Assembly: GCA_009746045.1 (NCBI GenBank)
Contig: RPFO01000961.1
Location: 18,501-82,500 of the forward strand
Direction: 5' to 3'
Length of the DNA: 64,000 bases
From: Mesostigma viride
Taxonomy: Eukaryota > Streptophyta > Mesostigmatophyceae > Mesostigmatales > Mesostigmataceae
Within the stretch, counting starts at the first letter, position 1. The number at the start of each line of letters is the position of its first letter. Shown here piece by piece: positions 31,901 to 44,006 of the stretch. The notes under the pieces are model-generated. The model saw only the letters and a list, made by a program, of their open reading frames with translations. It was not told where the DNA came from and searched no databases. The translations under genes were made by a program, and so were the position numbers.

Positions 31901-32752
31901 TGAATCCTCATCATTAAATACATAAATGCCATCCATGTACGTAGGCCAGCCATGGAGACACCATGGGAGCCTGAATCCTCCTCATTAATTACATAAATGC
32001 CAACCATGTACGTAGACAAGCCATGATGACACCATGGGAGCCTGAATCCTCATCATTTACTATTCCTTGACATCCATGTACGTAGGCCAGCCATGATGAC
32101 ACCAATGGAGCCTGAATCCTCTTCATTTTTTTTATGAGAGGATTCAGGTTACATAAATGCCAACCATGTACGTAGACAAGCCATGATGACACCATGGGAG
32201 CCTGAATCCTCATCATTTACTATTCCTTGACATCCATGTACGTAGACGGGCCATGATGACACCATGCATGGGAGCCTGAATCCTCCTCATTAATTACATA
32301 AATGCCAACCATGTACGTAGACGGGCCATGATGACACCATGGGAGCCTGAATCCTCATCATTAATTACATAAATGCCATCCATGTACGTAGGCCAGCCAT
32401 GATGACACCATGGGATCCTGAATACTCATCATTAATTTCATACATGCCAACAACACGTAGACGGGCCATAATGACACCACGGGAGCCTGAATCCTCATCA
32501 TTTTTTTTTCTTTGACATCCATGTACGTAGGCCAGCCATGATGACACCATGGGAGCCTGAATCCTCATCATTTTTTTTCTGAGACATCCATGTACGTAGG
32601 CCAGCCATGATGACACCATGGGAGCCTGAATCCTCATCATTAAATACATACATGCCATCCATGTACGTAGACAGGCCATGATGACACCATGGGAGCCTGA
32701 ATCCTCATCATTTACTATTCCTTGACATCCATGTACGTAGACGGGCCATGAT

Positions 32753-32757
32753 GACAC
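32753..32757. repeat. TR-GAG target-site duplication, left
   Basis: GACAC; the second copy is at 35320-35324. Both lie in the satellite phrase GATGACACCATGGG. Confidence 0.85.
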
Positions 32758-33437
32758 TGTCAGGGTTTTGACCCTATGATCATGTGCCCAACTGCCTATG
32801 TGAGATAATTGTGTTTGTGGCCATCCTGATGTACACGGAGGTATTAGGGTTTGCGTCCCTAATAATCGCACCCGCCTGCCGTATATCTGGCCGATATAAT
32901 TAATAGGCTAAGTAGGGCTTGCCGTGATATTTCTGGCACAGTTTGTAGCACTGAAAATAGTGCCGTATAGAAAAAGTTACAGAGTGCCGAAGTTGTAATT
33001 TCGGCACAATACTTTTCGTACCTACGGTGTCAGAATTACTTGGATCATTGCTTGCGTGGCTGTGTCCATAAATGATACTAGCCGACGCCCAACCAAGGCG
33101 TGACAAAATGTTTAAGTTGAGCCGTATGCACTTGTGGAAAGAAATCTGATATACTAGGTAGAGTACCAAGTGCTGGGCGCCGCGCCCTTCACCCATGTAT
33201 GGGCCAAATGCATCCAACGCCCACGAATGCGCCGCTCCTAACTGGACGGCCAATATTGCGTGGTTTTGTGACTTGCCAGCTTTCAGGCAGGCAACGTAGC
33301 ATTTAACCTTTGGGTTGTCTCCTTAACAATTATGCCTCAGGCTCCGCAATAAAAAACTGGCTATGGCAACAAAGTTGAGATGAGTTACACATGCAATATA
33401 TAATTTCGAGACTACTCCTAGGTCATTTTCCGTGACA
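32758..33437 (+). repeat. TR-GAG 5' LTR, 680 bp
   Basis: TGTCAGGG...CCGTGACA. It has a possible polyadenylation signal AATAAA at 33348-33353. It differs from the 3' LTR by a 12-bp segment (TGTTTAAGTTGA) missing there and by scattered bases. Confidence 0.9.
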
Positions 33438-33449
33438 TGGTATCGGTCT
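33438..33449 (+). promoter_or_regulatory. Primer-binding site of TR-GAG
   Basis: TGGTATCGGTCT directly after the LTR. TGGTATC matches the start of the usual complement to initiator Met-tRNA 3' ends. Confidence 0.55.
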
Positions 33450-33669
33450 GAGGGGGGAGAGCATCTTCGAAATTTGAACAAATTGCAAATTCGTACAAAC
33501 CTGAAATCAACAAACCTGGAATCAACTCCCTGTGCTACAGCCAGTCAGTTTTTAATCCAAGAGTTCCGGCTCCTTGACGACAGCCTGTATTTCGTCTTTA
33601 TAGTCGTTGACCATCGTTGCTACCTCATCGCCATCTTATTGTCCTGAAATTTCTCTTTTTTCTTCAAGA

Positions 33670-34272
33670 ATGGCAACTGCAACTGTGGCAGCTACCACCA
33701 AGGCTACCAAGGACCTCAACCTGATTACCGCCTGCAAGAGCATCACTCCTTTCAATGGCTCCGACCCCAGCAAATGGGAGGACACGAAAATTCCGCTTGT
33801 AGCAATTGTGGCCGCTTTTGGCATGCTCAATATCCTGTTGGGCGTGGAAGATGATGAGCAGCGTGACTTTATTCTTTTTGCTGCTCTGACGCAGTGCCTA
33901 GTGGGCCCGGCTCTTAAGCTCGTGAATAATGTCCCCCAGAAAGTTGGGAGCATTGCCTATAAACGTCTATGCGAGGAATACGAACAGCCAAAGCTTTTAA
34001 TGAGCAATCGTCGTGCCCTTAGACGCCAGATTAACAGAATGAAACTGGAACGGGGACAGACCATGCGCCAATTTCTCACGCAGGGCGAGATGGATCACGC
34101 TGACCTACAAGCTGCCGGTGGCCACATGGCCGAGGAGGACCTGGCTGAAAATTTTATTGCTGGCGTGCCTGATGATGGGGGCCAGCCAGCAGCCCATTTT
34201 ACCTTCACCGGCACCACGGATACCACTCCCCCTGTCACCACCATGGACATCCCCTATGGGTTCCACACCTGA
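33670..34272 (+). CDS. TR-GAG gag protein, 200 aa (Copia/UBN2-like)
   Basis: Capsid-type protein expected to form the retrotransposon particle. The ATG at 33670 gives MATATVAATTKAT; the frame is open for 21 codons further upstream, but that part looks like leader. Features of Copia gag are present: ITPFNGSDPSKWEDTKIPLV near the N terminus, then an IAYKRLCEEYEQPKLL helix and the block LRRQINRMKLERGQTMRQFL, and a conserved AEEDLAENFIAGVPDD. There is no zinc knuckle and no downstream pol. The C terminus after GVPDD is a short Pro/Thr tail, so the frame probably ended by a deletion that removed the rest of gag-pol. Confidence 0.8.
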   Translation: MATATVAATTKATKDLNLITACKSITPFNGSDPSKWEDTKIPLVAIVAAFGMLNILLGVEDDEQRDFILFAALTQCLVGPALKLVNNVPQKVGSIAYKRLCEEYEQPKLLMSNRRALRRQINRMKLERGQTMRQFLTQGEMDHADLQAAGGHMAEEDLAENFIAGVPDDGGQPAAHFTFTGTTDTTPPVTTMDIPYGFHT

Positions 34273-34651
34273 GACAGCACGCAGTAGCTTCAGCTGCCAG
34301 CTGCACCCAGCGACCAGACGTGGCGTCTTGAGAGTTGCAGCAGCACCTGAGCACCCCTGTCTCTAGGCATTGCCGCAGTCACCCACCCCGACCAGACGTG
34401 GCGGGCAGGAGCAGGAGTAACTGCCAGCATATCTGCCTCATCAGTGACAAGTACCAGTCACCAGCAACCAGTACCAGCAATCACCGGCTGCAGCGCACTC
34501 CCAGGGACACTTGGGGGCTCCAGTCATCTTTGTGTTTGAAACAACCGTTTTTTGGTCCCTGTCTGTCCTTAACATCAGGATATAGCCGTGCAAGGGGGGT
34601 GTCAGGGAACCTGTTGTATACCCGGCTACCCGGCTAGTTGAGCAAGGGGGG
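34273..34651 (+). other. TR-GAG 3' internal region with doubled LTR-start motif
   Basis: Non-coding. GACCAGACGTGGCG occurs twice (about 34312 and 34391). GCAAGGGGGGTGTCAGGG, the purine tract plus the first bases of the LTR, occurs at about 34592 and again at the true 3' LTR border (about 34643), so there is a second possible plus-strand priming site about 50 bp upstream. Confidence 0.6.
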
Positions 34652-35319
34652 TGTCAGGGTTTTGACCCTATGATCATGTGCCCAACTGCCTATGTGAGAT
34701 AATTGTGTTTGTGGCCATCCTGATGTACACGGAGGTATTAGGGTTTGCGTCCCTAATAATCGCACCCGCCTGCCGTATATCTGGCCGATATAATTAATAG
34801 GCTAAGTAGGGCTTGCCGTGATATTTCCGGCACAGTTTGTAGCACTGAAAATAGTGCCGTATAGAAAAAGTTACAGAGTGCCGAAGTTGTAATTTCGGCA
34901 CAATACTTTTCGTACCTACGGTGTCAGAATTACTTGGATCATTGCTTGCGTGGCTGTGTCCATAAATGATACTAGCGGACGCCCAACCAAGGCGTGACAA
35001 AAGCCGTATGCACTTGTGGAAAGAAATCTGATATACTAGGTAGAGTACCAAGTGCTGGGCGCCGCGCCCTTCACCCATGTATGGGCCAAATGCATCCAAC
35101 GCCCACGAATGCGCCGCTCCTAACTGGACGGCCAATATTGCGTGGTTTTGTGACTTGCCAGCTTTCAGGCAGGCAACGTAGCATTTAACCTTTGGGTTGT
35201 CTCCTTAACAATTATGCCTCAGGCTCCGCGATAAAAAACTGGCTATGGCAACAAAGTTGAGATGAGTTACACATGCAATATATAATTTCGAGACTACTCC
35301 TAGGTCATTTTCCGTGACA
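34652..35319 (+). repeat. TR-GAG 3' LTR, 668 bp
   Basis: Same ends as the 5' LTR. The AATAAA of the 5' LTR reads GATAAA here, which may weaken 3' end formation. Confidence 0.9.
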
Positions 35320-37905
35320 GACACCATGGGAGCCTGAATCCTCATCATTTTTTTTTCTTTGACATCCATGTACATACGTAGGCCAGCCATGATGACACCA
35401 ATGGAGCCTGAATCCTCATCATTAATTACATACATGCCATCCATGTACGTAGACAGGCCATGATGACACCATGGGAGCCTGAATCCTCATCATTTACTAT
35501 TCCTTGACATCCATGTACGTAGACGGGCCATGATGACACCATGGGAGCCTGAATCCTCATCATTAAATACATACATGCCATCCATGTACGTAGACAGGCC
35601 ATGATGACACCATGGGAGCCTGAATCCTCATCATTTACTATTCCTTGACATCCATGTACGTAGACGGGCCATGATGACACCATGGGAGCCTGAATCCTCA
35701 TCATTTTGTTTTCTTTGACATCCATGTACATACATAGGCCAGCCATGATGACACCAATGGAGCCTGAATCCTCATCATTAATTACAAACATGCCATCCAT
35801 GTACGTAGACAGGCCATGATGACACCATGGGAGCCTGAATCCTCATCATTTACTATTCCTTGACATCCATGTACGTGGACGGGCCATGATGACACCATGG
35901 GAGCCTGAATCCTCATGATTTACTATTCCTTGACATCCATGTACGTAGGCCAGCCATGGAGACACCATGGGAGCCTGAATCCTCCTCATTAATTACATAC
36001 ATGCCATCCATGTACGTAGACAAGCCATGATGACCCCATGGGAGCCTGAATCCTCATCATTTTTTTTTTCTTTGACATCCATGTACGTAGACGGGCCATG
36101 ATGACACCATGGGAGCCTGAATCCTCATCATTAATTACATAAATGACATCCATGTACGTAGACGGGCCATGATGACACCATGGGAGCCTGAATCCTCATC
36201 ATTAATTACATACTTGCCATTCATGTACGTAGACGGGCCATGGAGACACCATGGGAGCCTGAATCCTCATCATTTACTATTCCTTGACATCCATGTACGT
36301 AGACGGGCCATGATGACACCATGGGAGCCTGAATCCTCATCATTAATTACATAAATGCCATCCATGTACGTGGACGGGCCATGATGACACCATGGGAGCC
36401 TAAATCCTCCTCATTAATTACATAAATGCCATCCATGTACGTAGGCCAGCCATGGAGACACCATGGGAGCCTGAATCCTCCTCATTAATTACATAAATGC
36501 CAACCATGTACGTAGACAAGCCATGATGACACCATGGGAGCCTGAATCCTCATCATTTACTATTCCTTGACATCCATGTATGTAGGCCAGCCATGATGAC
36601 ACCAATGGAGCCTGAATCCTCTTCATTTTTTTTATGAGAGGATTCAGGTTACATAAATGCCAACCATGTAGGTAGACAAGCCATGATGACACCATGGGAG
36701 CCTGAATCCTCATCATTAAATACATAAATGCCATCCATGTACGTAGGCCAGCCATGGAGACACCATGGGAGCCTGAATCCTCCTCATTAATTACATAAAT
36801 GCCAACCATGTACGTAGACAAGCCATGATGACACCATGGGAGCCTGAATCCTCATCATTTACTATTCCTTGACATCCATGTACGTAGGCCAGCCATGATG
36901 ACACCAATGGAGCCTGAATCCTCTTAATTTTTTTTATGAGAGGATTCAGGTTACATAAATGCCAACCATGCATGTACGTAGACAAGCCATGATGACACCA
37001 TGGGAGCCTGAATCCTCATCATTTACTATTCCTTGACATCCATGTACGTAGACGGGCCATGATGACACCATGGGAGCCTGAATCCTCATCATTAATTTCA
37101 TACATGCCAACCATGTACGTAGACGGGCCATGATGACACCATGGGAGCCTGAATCCTCATCATTAAAAAAATACATGCCATCCATGTACGTAGGCCAGCC
37201 ATGATGACACCATGGGAGCCTAAATCCTCCTCATGAATTATACATAAATGCCAACCATGTACGTAGGCCAGCCATGGAGACACCATGGGAGCCTGAATCC
37301 TCATCATTAATTACATAAATGCCAACCATGTACGTAGACAAGCCATGATGACACCATGGGAGCCTGAATCCTCATCATTAATTACATAAATGACATCCAT
37401 GTACGTAGACGGGCCATGATGACACCATGGGAGCCTGAATCCTCATCATTAATTACATACTTGCCATTCATGTACGTAGACGGGCCATGGAGACACCATG
37501 GGAGCCTGAATCCTCATCATTTACTATTCCTTGACATCCATGTACGTAGACGGGCCATGATGACACCATGGGAGCCTGAATCCTCATCATTACTTACATA
37601 AATGCCATCCATGTACGTAGACGGGCGATGATGACACCATGGGAGCCTAAATCCTCCTCATTAATTACATAAATGCCATCCATGTACGTAGGCCAGCCAT
37701 GGAGACACCATGGGAGCCTGAATCCTCCTCATTAATTACATAAATGCCAACCATGTACGTAGACAAGCCATGATGACCCCATGGGAGCCTGAATCCTCAT
37801 CATTAATTACATAAATGCCATCCATGTACGTAGACGGGCCATGATGACCCCATGGGAGCCTGAATCCTAATCATTAATTACATACATGCCATCCATGTAC
37901 GTAGA

Positions 37906-38060
37906 CGGCACATACATGCGCAGCGCCTCGCGTGGCGCAGATTCGCATGGCACATACATGCGCGGCGCAGATTCGCATGGCACATACATGGGCTTCGCCT
38001 CGCGTGGCGCAGATTCGTATGGCACATACATGCGCGGCGCCTCGCGTGGCGCATAGTCTG
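37906..38060 (+). repeat. Short repeats at the edge of the GC-rich core
   Basis: Three to four copies of GGCACATACATGCGCGGCGC with GCCTCGCGTGGCGCAGATTC between them. It separates the left satellite array from the core repeats. Confidence 0.8.
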
Positions 38061-39336
38061 GTGCCGGCACTGCTGCCAACTCGCGTATGCCCGCGCGCGC
38101 GGCCACCGGCGCGGCTGCACCTAGCAAGTCGCCTACGCCCGCGCGCGCGGCAGCTGGCGTGGCTGCACCTGCCAACTCGCCTGCGCCTGCACTCACGACC
38201 ACCGGCGCGGCTGCACCTAGCAAGTCGCCTGCGGCCCCCGGCGCGGCTGCACCTGCCAACTCGCTTAATTGCATGCGCCTGCGCGCGCGGCAGCACCTGC
38301 CAACTCACCTGCGCCTGTGCGCGCGGCCACCGGCGTGGCTGCACCTGCCAATTCGCCTACGCCCGCGCCTGCGGCCACCGGCGCGGCTGCACCTAGCAAG
38401 TCGCCTATGTACGCCCGCGCCTGAGGCCACCGGCGCGGCTGCACCTGCCAACTCGCTTGCATGCGCCTGCGCGCGCGGCAGCACCTGCCAACTCACCTGC
38501 GCCTGTGCGCGCGGCCACCGGCGTGGCTGCACCTGCCAACTCGCCTACGCCCGCGCCTGCGGCCACCGGCGCGGCAGCACCTGCCAACTCGCTTGCATGC
38601 GCCTGCGCGCGCGGCAGCACCTGCCAACTCACCTGCGCCTGTGCGCGCGGCAGCACCTGCCAACTCACCTGCGCCTGTGCGCGCGGCCACCGGCGTGGCT
38701 GCACCTGCCAACTCGCCTACGCCCGCGCCTGCGGCCACCGGCGCGGCAGCACCTGCCAACTCGCTTGCATGCGCCTGCGCGCGCGGCAGCACCTGCCAAC
38801 TCACCTGCGCCTGTGCGCGCGGCCACCGGCGTGGCTGCACCTGCCAACTCGCCTACGCCCGCGCCTGCGGCCACCGGCGCGGCAGCACCTGCCAACTCGC
38901 TTGCGCCTGCGCGCGCGGCAGCACCTGCCGACTCGTCTGCGCCTGCGCCCGCGGCCACCGGCGCGGCTGGACCTTCCGACTCGCCTGCGCCTGCGCGCGC
39001 GGCAGCCGGCGTGGCTGCACCTGCCAACTCGCCTACGCCCGCGCCTGCGGCCACCGGCGCGGCTGCACCTAGCAAGTCGCCTACGCCCGCGCCTGCGGCC
39101 ACCGGCGCGGCAGCACCTGCCAACTCGCTTGCGCCTGCGCGCGCGGCAGCACCTGCCAACTCGCCTGCGCCTGCACTCACGACCACCGGCGCGGCTGCAC
39201 CTAGCAAGTCGCCTGCGGCCCCCGGCGCGGCTGCACCTGCCGACTCGCCTGCGCCTGCGCGCGCGGCAGCCGGCGTGGCTGCACCTGCCAACTCGCCTAC
39301 GCCCGCGCCTGCGGCCACCGGCGCGGCTGCACCTTT
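38061..39336 (+). repeat. GC-rich core minisatellite (48- and 36-bp units)
   Basis: Units of 48 bp around GGCCACCGGCGCGGCTGCAC and CTGCCAACTCGCCTACGCCC, mixed with 36-bp units lacking the GGCCACCGGCG part. Unit lengths are multiples of three, so frames persist. The block sits at the centre of the giant inverted element and is not itself inverted. Confidence 0.9.
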
Positions 39337-39391
39337 TGGTTACAGCATATATAAGGCAACTTGTCATTATATAACACAATTATTGACTTGA
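38087..39391 (+). CDS. Possible Ala/Pro-repeat protein, 434 aa
   Basis: The longest of several open frames in the core. It encodes repeats like SPTPAPAATGAAAPAN, rich in Ala, Pro, Thr and Ser, the composition of hydroxyproline-rich or arabinogalactan-type cell-wall proteins. The C terminus leaves the repeat as FGYSIYKATCHYITQLLT. No signal peptide precedes the repeats and the Met is mid-repeat, so the true start is unclear. Two other plus frames and several minus frames are also open, as expected of stop-free GC-rich repeats. Coding status is unproven. Confidence 0.25.
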   Translation: MPARAATGAAAPSKSPTPARAAAGVAAPANSPAPALTTTGAAAPSKSPAAPGAAAPANSLNCMRLRARQHLPTHLRLCARPPAWLHLPIRLRPRLRPPARLHLASRLCTPAPEATGAAAPANSLACACARGSTCQLTCACARGHRRGCTCQLAYARACGHRRGSTCQLACMRLRARQHLPTHLRLCARQHLPTHLRLCARPPAWLHLPTRLRPRLRPPARQHLPTRLHAPARAAAPANSPAPVRAATGVAAPANSPTPAPAATGAAAPANSLAPARAAAPADSSAPAPAATGAAGPSDSPAPARAAAGVAAPANSPTPAPAATGAAAPSKSPTPAPAATGAAAPANSLAPARAAAPANSPAPALTTTGAAAPSKSPAAPGAAAPADSPAPARAAAGVAAPANSPTPAPAATGAAAPFGYSIYKATCHYITQLLT

Positions 39392-39540
39392 AACTCCTCG
39401 ACCAATGCAAAAATTTGCCAAAACCTTCTATAAAACTATTTTGGGAAGTCCACAGCATCCAAAAAACACATTTTTCAAATTTTCATTTAGGACAGACCTG
39501 CAGCCTCCCAAATCTCTCCTAACCCAAACAAACAACCCCC
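39392..39540. other. Unique spacer right of the core
   Basis: About 150 bp of AT-richer sequence between the core and the right array; ATATATAAGG just before it (about 39347) looks TATA-like. No gene seen. Confidence 0.4.
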
Positions 39541-42500
39541 ATGTACGTGTTGTTGGCATTTATGTTATAAATGATGAGGATTCAGGCTCCCATGGTGTCA
39601 TCATGGCCCGTCTACGTACATGGATGTCAAGGAAAAGTAAATGATGAGGATTCAGGCTCCCATGGTGTCATCATGGCTTGTCTACGTACATGGTTGGCAT
39701 TTATGTAATTAATGAGGAGGATTCAGGCTCCCCTGGTGTGACTCTCCATGGCTGGCCTATGTACATGGTTGGCATTTATGTAATTAATGAGGAGGATTTA
39801 GGCTCCCATGGTGTCATCATGGCTGGCCTACGTACATGGATGGCATGTATGTAATTAATGATGAGGATTCAGGCTCCCATGGTGTCATCATGGCCCGTCT
39901 ACGTACATGGATGTCAAAGAAAAAAAAATGACGAGGATTCAGGCTCCCATGGTGTCATCATGGCTGGCCTACGTACATGGATGTCTCATAAAAAAAATGA
40001 TGAGGATTCAGGCTCCCATGGTGTCATCATGGCCCGTCTACGTACATGGTTGGCATTTATGTAATTAATGAGGAGGATTTAGGCTCCCATGGTGTCATCA
40101 TGGCTGCATGGCCTACGTACATGGATGGCATGTATGTAATTAATGATGAGGATTCAGGCTCCCATGGTGTCATCATGGCCCGTCTACGTACATGAATGGC
40201 ATTTATGTAATTAATGATGAGGATTCAGGCTCCCATGGTGTCATCATGGCCCGTCAACGTACATGGATGTCAAGGAATAGTAAATGATGAGGATTCAGGC
40301 TCCCATGGTGTCATCATGGCTTGTCTACGTACATGGTTGGCATTTATGTAATTAATGAGGAGGATTCAGGCTCCCATGGTGTCTCCATGGCTGGCCTACG
40401 TACATGGATGTCAAGGAATAGTAAATGATGAGGATTCAGGCTCCCATGGTGTCATCATGGCCCGTGTACGTACATGGATGGCATGTATGTAATTAATGAG
40501 GAGGATTCAGGCTCCCATGGTGTCATCATGGCTTGTCTACGTACATGAATGGCATTTATGTAATTAATGATGAGGATTCAGGCTCCCATGGTGTCATCAT
40601 TGCCCGTGTACGTACATGGATGGCATTTTTGTATATAATGATGAGGATTCAGGCTCCCATGGTGTCATCATGGCCCGTCTACGTACATGGATGGCATTTA
40701 TGTAATTAATGATGAGGATTCAGGCTCCCATGGTGTCATCATCGCCCGTCTACGTACATGGATGGCATTTATGTAATCAATGATGAGGATTCAGGCTCCC
40801 ATGGTGTCATCATGGCTTGTCTACGTACATGGTTGGCATTTATGTAATTAATGATGAGGATTCAGGCTCCCATGGTGTCATCATGGCCCGTCTACGTACC
40901 TGGATGTCAAGGAATAGTAAATGATGAGGATTCAGGCTCCCATGGTGTAATCATGGCTTGTCTACGTACATGGTTGGCATTTATGTAATTAATGAGGAGG
41001 ATTCAGGCTCCCATGGTGTCTCCATGGCTGGCCTACGTACATGGTTGGCATTTATGTAATTCATGAGGAGGATTTAGGCTCCCATGGTGTCATCATGGCT
41101 GGCCTACGTACATGGTTGGCATTTATGTAATTAATGATGAGGATTCAGGCTCCCATGGTGTCATCATGGCCCGTCTACGTACATGGTTGGCATTTATGTA
41201 ATTAATGATGAGGATTCAGGCTCCCATGGTGTCATCATGGCTTGTCTACGTACATGGATGTCAAGGAATAGTAAATGATGAGGATTCAGGCTCCCATGGT
41301 GTCATCATGGCTTGTCTACGTACATGGTTGGCATTTATGTAATTAATGAGGAGGATTCAGGCTCCCATGGTGTCTCCATGGCTGGCCTACGTACATGGAT
41401 GGCATTTATGTAATTAATGATGAGGATTCAGGCTCCCATGGTGTCATCATCGCCCGTCTACGTACATGGATGGCATTTATGTAATCAATGATGAGGATTC
41501 AGGCTCCCATGGTGTCATCATGGCTTGTCTACGTACATGGTTGGCATTTATGTAATTAATGATGAGGATTCAGGCTCCCATGGTGTCATCATGGCCCGTC
41601 TACGTACATGGATGTCAAGGAATAGTAAATGATGAGGATTCAGGCTCCCATGGTGTCATCATGGCTTGTCTACGTACATGGTTGGCATTTATGTAACTAA
41701 TGAGGAGGATTCAGGCTCCCATGGCGTCTCCATGGCTGGCCTACGTACATGGTTGGCATTTATGTAATTCATGAGGAGGATTTAGGCTCCCATGGTGTCA
41801 TCATCGCCTGTGTACGTACATGGATGGCATTTATGTAATTAATGATGAGGATTCAGGCTCCCATGGTGTCATCATGGCTTGTCTACGTACATGGTTGGCA
41901 TTTATGTAATTAATGAGGAGGATTCAGGCTCCCATGGTGTCATCATGGCTTGTCTACGTACATGGTTGGCATTTATGTAATTAATGATGAGGATTCAGGC
42001 TCCCATGGTGTCATCATGGCCCGTCTACGTACATGGATGTCAAGGAATAGTAAATGATGAGGATTCAGGCTCCCATGGTGTCATCATGCATGGCTTGTCT
42101 ACGTACATGGTTGGCATTTATGTAATTCATGAGGAGGATTCAGGCTCCCATGGTGTGACTCTCCATGGCTGGCCTATGTACATGGTTGGCATTTATGTAA
42201 TTAATGAGGAGGATTCAGGCTCCCATGGTGTCATCATGGCTGGCCTACGTACATGGATGGCATTTATGTAATTAATGATGAGGATTCAGGCTCCCATGGT
42301 GTCATCATGGCCCGTCTACGTACATGGATGTCAAGGAAAAGTAAATGATGAGGATTCAGGCTCCCATGGTGTCATCATGGCTTGTCTACGTACATGGTTG
42401 GCATTTATGTAATTAATGAGGAGGATTCAGGCTCCCATGGTGTGACTCTCCATGGCTGGCCTATGTACATGGTTGGCATTTATGTAATTAATGAGGAGGA

Positions 42501-43068
42501 TTTAGGCTCCCATGGTGTCATCATGGCTGGCCTACGTACATGGATGGCATGTATGTAATTAATGATGAGGATTCAGGCTCCCATGGTGTCATCATGGCCC
42601 GTCTACGTACATGGATGTCAAAGAAAAAAAAATGACGAGGATTCAGGCTCCCATGGTGTCATCATGGCTGGCCTACGTACATGGATGTCTCATAAAAAAA
42701 ATGATGAGGATTCAGGCTCCCATGGTGTCATCATTGCCCGTGTATGTACATGGTTGGCATTTATGTAATTAATGAGGAGGATTTAGGCTCCCATGGTGTC
42801 ATCATGGCTGCATGGCCTACGTACATGGATGGCATGTATGTAATTAATGATGAGGATTCAGGCTCCCATGGTGTCATCATGGCCCGTCTACGTACATGAA
42901 TGGCATTTATGTAATTAATGATGAGGATTCAGGCTCCCATGGTGTCATCATGGCCCGTCTACGTACATGGATGTCAAGGAATAGTAAATGATGAGGATTC
43001 AGGCTCCCATGGTGTCATCATGGCTTGTCTACGTACATGGTTGGCATTTATGTAATTAATGAGGAGGA
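39541..43068 (-). repeat. Right satellite array, part 1
   Basis: The ~71-bp satellite in the orientation opposite to the left array (GATGAGGATTCAGGCTCCCA, TGGTGTCATCATGGC, CCGTCTACGTACATGG). A variant with TCAAAGAAAAAAAAATGACG and TCTCATAAAAAAAATG occurs at about 39905 and 42615, a higher-order repeat of about 2.7 kb. Plus-strand frames here (MMRIQAPMVSSWPVYVHGCQ...) mirror those of the left array's minus strand. Confidence 0.95.
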
Positions 43069-43072
43069 TTAA
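43069..43072. repeat. TTAA target-site duplication, left (TTAA-E)
   Basis: TTAA formed within GAGGATTAA of a satellite unit; its partner is at 49743-49746. Confidence 0.85.
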
Positions 43073-44006
43073 CCCTTAGTCCGCTAACCCCCCGACCTGT
43101 CGGGGGGTTTGACTAACGGTCAAATTTCGCGCCGCGCCGCGAGCGCCGCGCCACTTGTGACGGAGGACAGTTGTCCGGTGGGTCCGGGAACACTTAGGGA
43201 CGAAGGTGATGCATAGGTTTGGGGGTAATATTCGCCATAGCCTGGTAATTACAACGTGTATTGAGAATGTATCACGTGACTTTGGCGGGAAATTTTCGCT
43301 CGCGCGCGCGCGTAATGAGATATGGCTGCCAACGTGCCGCTGTCACGAAATTTTTGCGTCTCGCGGCTCGAAACGGTTCAGAATGTTGCTCAGAATGACG
43401 ATGCATGATTTTCGTAGGTCAGGCACGGCCAGATTTATAGGGTTGGGAAAATACAGGTAGGAAAATAGAACTTTCCTGGTCGTCAGTTCCAGACGATTTA
43501 TAGCTTATCATAGGTCGATTTTCTCCCTATTGCCGGGCAATCTGCGCCAGCCCGGGCATCCAGTTTGGGTAAGGGACGTCAGCTGCAGCGATTGCTGAGA
43601 ATGCGGACTAGTTTAGTGGCCATCTTTGCACGGAACATCAACCTGGTAGTCATGGCGGATCATGCAGTATGCGGCTATGGCGGCCTTTGCCTGTAGAGCA
43701 TCAGTATGTGTGAGATATGAGGGTCCCGGCCAGCGGAGTCCGGGTAGGGCATGAACGAGCCAGGTACGACAGCGTATTTGCGTGTTGTTTGCAGCGGAAT
43801 ACGTATCCCATACATTATAAATGACGATTTTATGCATGCATATTTCAGCAAGCTTCCATGCCTGTTGTAAAGAGTGGTATTAGCCCTGAAGTGCCCAGTT
43901 TATGGCATTTCTTTGGAGTTTATCACTCCGTCAGTGCAGGTAGGCAACGTGTTTGTATTCCAGCACTTTTGGCAGCCTTTGATGGCTTGTTATAATGCAT
44001 TACTGT

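Larger units (their letters stand above)
32758..35319 (+). mobile_element. Gag-only LTR retrotransposon (TR-GAG type)
   Basis: 2562 bp with LTRs 32758-33437 and 34652-35319, TG...CA ends and 5-bp TSD GACAC. The internal 1.2 kb has a primer-binding-like TGGTATCGGTC next to the 5' LTR, one gag frame and a purine tract before the 3' LTR. There is no protease, integrase or RT, so it must depend on a partner Copia-type element. It sits inside the left satellite array, so it is younger than the array. Confidence 0.88.
28998..37905 (+). repeat. Left array of the ~71-bp satellite
   Basis: Consensus blocks are CCATGTACGTAGACGGGCCA, TGATGACACCATGGGAGCC and TGAATCCTCATCATT, then one of three linkers: AATTACATAAATGCCAA, TACTATTCCTTGACAT, or a T run plus CTTTGACAT. 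Period 70-72 bp. Higher-order copies exist: 29198-30073 repeats at 30126-30998 (shift ~928 bp), and about 31.3-32.2 kb repeats at 36.1-37.0 kb (shift ~4802 bp). The TR-GAG element interrupts it at 32758-35319. A variant with TATGAGAGGATTCAGGTTAC (31832, 32132, 36632, 36933) carries a short inverted unit. Confidence 0.95.

Noticed and set aside
28998-43068. Possible CRISPR array
   Set aside because: Repeats are contiguous ~71-bp satellite units with a few alternating linkers, not identical short repeats with unique spacers. The genome is eukaryotic and no cas genes are present.
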